From the NCBI GenBank assembly GCA_013816485.1, contig JACDEI010000019.1, positions 1-64,000 on the forward strand: a stretch of 64,000 nucleotides of DNA, read 5' to 3'. The notes under the pieces were generated by a model, which saw only the letters and a program-made list of their open reading frames with translations, was not told where the DNA came from and ran no database searches. The DNA comes from Planctomycetota bacterium. Lineage in GTDB: Bacteria > Planctomycetota > UBA11346. Below, piece after piece: positions 62,726-64,000 of this stretch (positions within the stretch are counted from its first letter, which is position 1; every line of letters starts with the position of its first letter). The translations under genes were made by a program, and so were the position numbers.

Positions 62726-63913
62726 GTGAAGGTACAACCTCTCCTCATCAGCATCCTCATCATCCTGGTGGTGTTCACCTTGGTGTTCACCGGTCTGGTG
62801 ATCAACGAGAGCACGCAGATCACTGAGATGCAGGAAGGCGGCGAAGACGCCCGCGGTGAGACCGTGCCATCGCTGATGAGCAAGGTCAGCGAGCTGAAGA
62901 TCAAGGTCCGCGAGAGCGAGAACGCCATTGAGGTGCGCAAACGCGAACTGCGGCGCGCCGACCTGGAGCTGGCCAAGGCCCGCTACCTGATCGTCGGCGA
63001 CAAGGTCGTGGCCGGCATCGCCACCCACGACCAGACCGAGATCGACGGCAAGCCGCTCGCCGACAGCTCGTGGGCGCTGACCCGCACGCTGATCGCGACC
63101 TCGCAGAAGGACACGGCCTCGCTCAAGGCCGAACACGAAAGCCCGATCCGTCAGAAGTTCGAGAAGCTCGACCAGGCTGTCGCCAATCGTCAGGATGAAC
63201 TCCAAGCGGTGCTCAAGCGCATCAATGACCAGGAAGGCGCCTTTCGCGAAGACCAGGAGCGTCTGAACGCGCAGGTCGAGACCTTGGGCGCCGAGAAGGA
63301 GAAGGCCGAGAAGTCCAACCGCGAAGACTACAGCCGTCGCGCCACCCGCATCGGCCAGCTCGAAGACCGCATTCGCGACCTGCTCGAACTGGAACTGCGT
63401 TGGCTGACCGATCTCGAACCGGAAGGTCGTCTGCTGGAGGTCAACCCGACCTCGCCGCACGTGATCATCAATCTCGGCTCCAGCGATCGCGTGGTGCCGG
63501 GCCTGATCTTCGAAGTCTTCCAGTACGACCGCGGCAAGTACGTGGAAAAAGGCATGATCGAAGTGGTGCAGACCCAGGCGCAGATCGCCACCTGCCGCGT
63601 CCTGAACGTCAAGGATGCGCGCAAGATGCCGTTGTCGCAGAACGACTACATCGGCAACCCGGTGTTCAGCACGCGTCGTCCGAAGGTCTTTGTGGTGTCG
63701 GGTGAGTTCAAGACTCACAACAAAGAAGACCTGGAAATGTTCATCCGCCAGACCGGCGGCATCGTGCGCGAGAAACTCAGCCCAGGCGTCGATATCCTGG
63801 TCGCCGGCGAACGCAGCGACAAGGATCAGGACAACGCCCGCGAATACGCGGTGCACGCGATGACCGAGGAACAGCTCCTCAAGTACATCCGCCGCGACTA
63901 CGCGCCCAAGTGA
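62726..63913 (+). CDS. Membrane-anchored coiled-coil protein with C-terminal BRCT domain (paralogue 2)
   Basis: The 395-residue protein repeats the architecture of its neighbour: membrane helix (about 6-26), coiled coil (about 45-235), beta domain (about 245-300; VVPGLIFEVFQYDRGKYVEKGMIEVV) and BRCT domain (about 317-391; VFVVSGEFKTHNKEDLEMFI, TGGIVREKLSPGVDILVAG). The two share a pattern, ISTARVL or IATCRVL, between the beta and BRCT parts. The GTG start at 62726 follows AAGGAG. The two products probably form a hetero-oligomer; that is inference. Confidence 0.8.
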   Translation: MKVQPLLISILIILVVFTLVFTGLVINESTQITEMQEGGEDARGETVPSLMSKVSELKIKVRESENAIEVRKRELRRADLELAKARYLIVGDKVVAGIATHDQTEIDGKPLADSSWALTRTLIATSQKDTASLKAEHESPIRQKFEKLDQAVANRQDELQAVLKRINDQEGAFREDQERLNAQVETLGAEKEKAEKSNREDYSRRATRIGQLEDRIRDLLELELRWLTDLEPEGRLLEVNPTSPHVIINLGSSDRVVPGLIFEVFQYDRGKYVEKGMIEVVQTQAQIATCRVLNVKDARKMPLSQNDYIGNPVFSTRRPKVFVVSGEFKTHNKEDLEMFIRQTGGIVREKLSPGVDILVAGERSDKDQDNAREYAVHAMTEEQLLKYIRRDYAPK

Positions 63914-63940
63914 CCGTCAAGTGGTGGTGAATGTTTGAAC

Positions 63941-63964
63941 GACCCGCGGGATTCCCCGCGGGTC
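63941..63964 (+). terminator. Stem-loop after the BRCT gene pair
   Basis: A perfect 10-bp stem (GACCCGCGGG / CCCGCGGGTC, loop ATTC) lies 27 bases after the stop of the second BRCT gene. It lacks a strong T run but is well placed. Confidence 0.6.
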
Positions 63965-63985
63965 GTGTCATGTCGGGAGGCAACC

Positions 63986-64000
63986 ATGCCGAGCGCCGCG
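63986..64000 (+). CDS. Start of a further gene, cut by the window edge
   Basis: ATG at 63986 follows GGGAGG at ideal spacing and begins MPSAA, after which the window ends. The good ribosome-binding site is the only evidence. Product unknown. Confidence 0.4.

Overview
The window is a gene-dense, GC-rich (by eye a little over 60 percent) bacterial chromosome segment carrying about 53 protein genes and no tRNA, rRNA or CRISPR that I can see. Several traits point to the PVC group, most likely Planctomycetota: a Tat-exported Gfo/Idh/MocA lipoprotein, a DUF1080 glycoside-hydrolase-like protein, a Ser/Thr kinase with a DWG motif fused to a formylglycine-enzyme-like domain, several prepilin-like proteins, and a small protein (18422-18928) of a type I associate with planctomycetes. 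This placement is inference; no rRNA is present to confirm it. dnaN (19.8 kb) lies within 8 kb of parAB with two parS sites (27.5 kb), so the segment may be near the replication origin, but I could not identify oriC.

Layout. 0-19 kb: mixed housekeeping and envelope genes (oxidoreductase, pilin, RluA-type pseudouridine synthase, DAHP synthase, HrpB helicase, SlyD, cytochrome c, CAP lipoprotein, HisS, SuhB, AraC regulator, Xaa-Pro aminopeptidase). 19-31 kb: dnaN, CCA-adding enzyme, pyruvate phosphate dikinase, parAB, homoserine dehydrogenase, Maf, HemL. 31-36 kb: a three-gene prepilin/PilX-like operon ending in a 1008-residue protein. 36-45 kb: aspartokinase, M18 aminopeptidase, SMP-30 lipoprotein, MutL, a glycosyltransferase, a decayed MFS transporter and a DUF1080 protein. 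45-50 kb: the fused kinase and an orphan binding protein. 50-57 kb: a tightly overlapping ectoine operon (ectABCD, ehuBCDA, marC, marR), which joins synthesis, hydroxylation, uptake and a likely regulator and implies osmotic stress. 57-61 kb: a minus-strand nitrogen cluster amt, glnK, glnA. 61.6-63.9 kb: two paralogous membrane-anchored coiled-coil proteins ending in BRCT domains.

The most unusual feature is a set of about ten dispersed elements built from short tandem repeats, usually of period 7 and sometimes 8, 9 or 12. Most occur as two inverted arms around a spacer. Each has its own unit sequence but the architecture is shared. They sit at gene borders, over start regions, over a stop codon, and twice inside coding sequence (the RluA-type synthase and the MutL linker). 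One (4362-4815) is a three-shell nested palindrome. Other points worth checking are three 10-bp repeats at exact 15-bp spacing upstream of ectA, the membrane BRCT pair, and the giant PilX-like protein.
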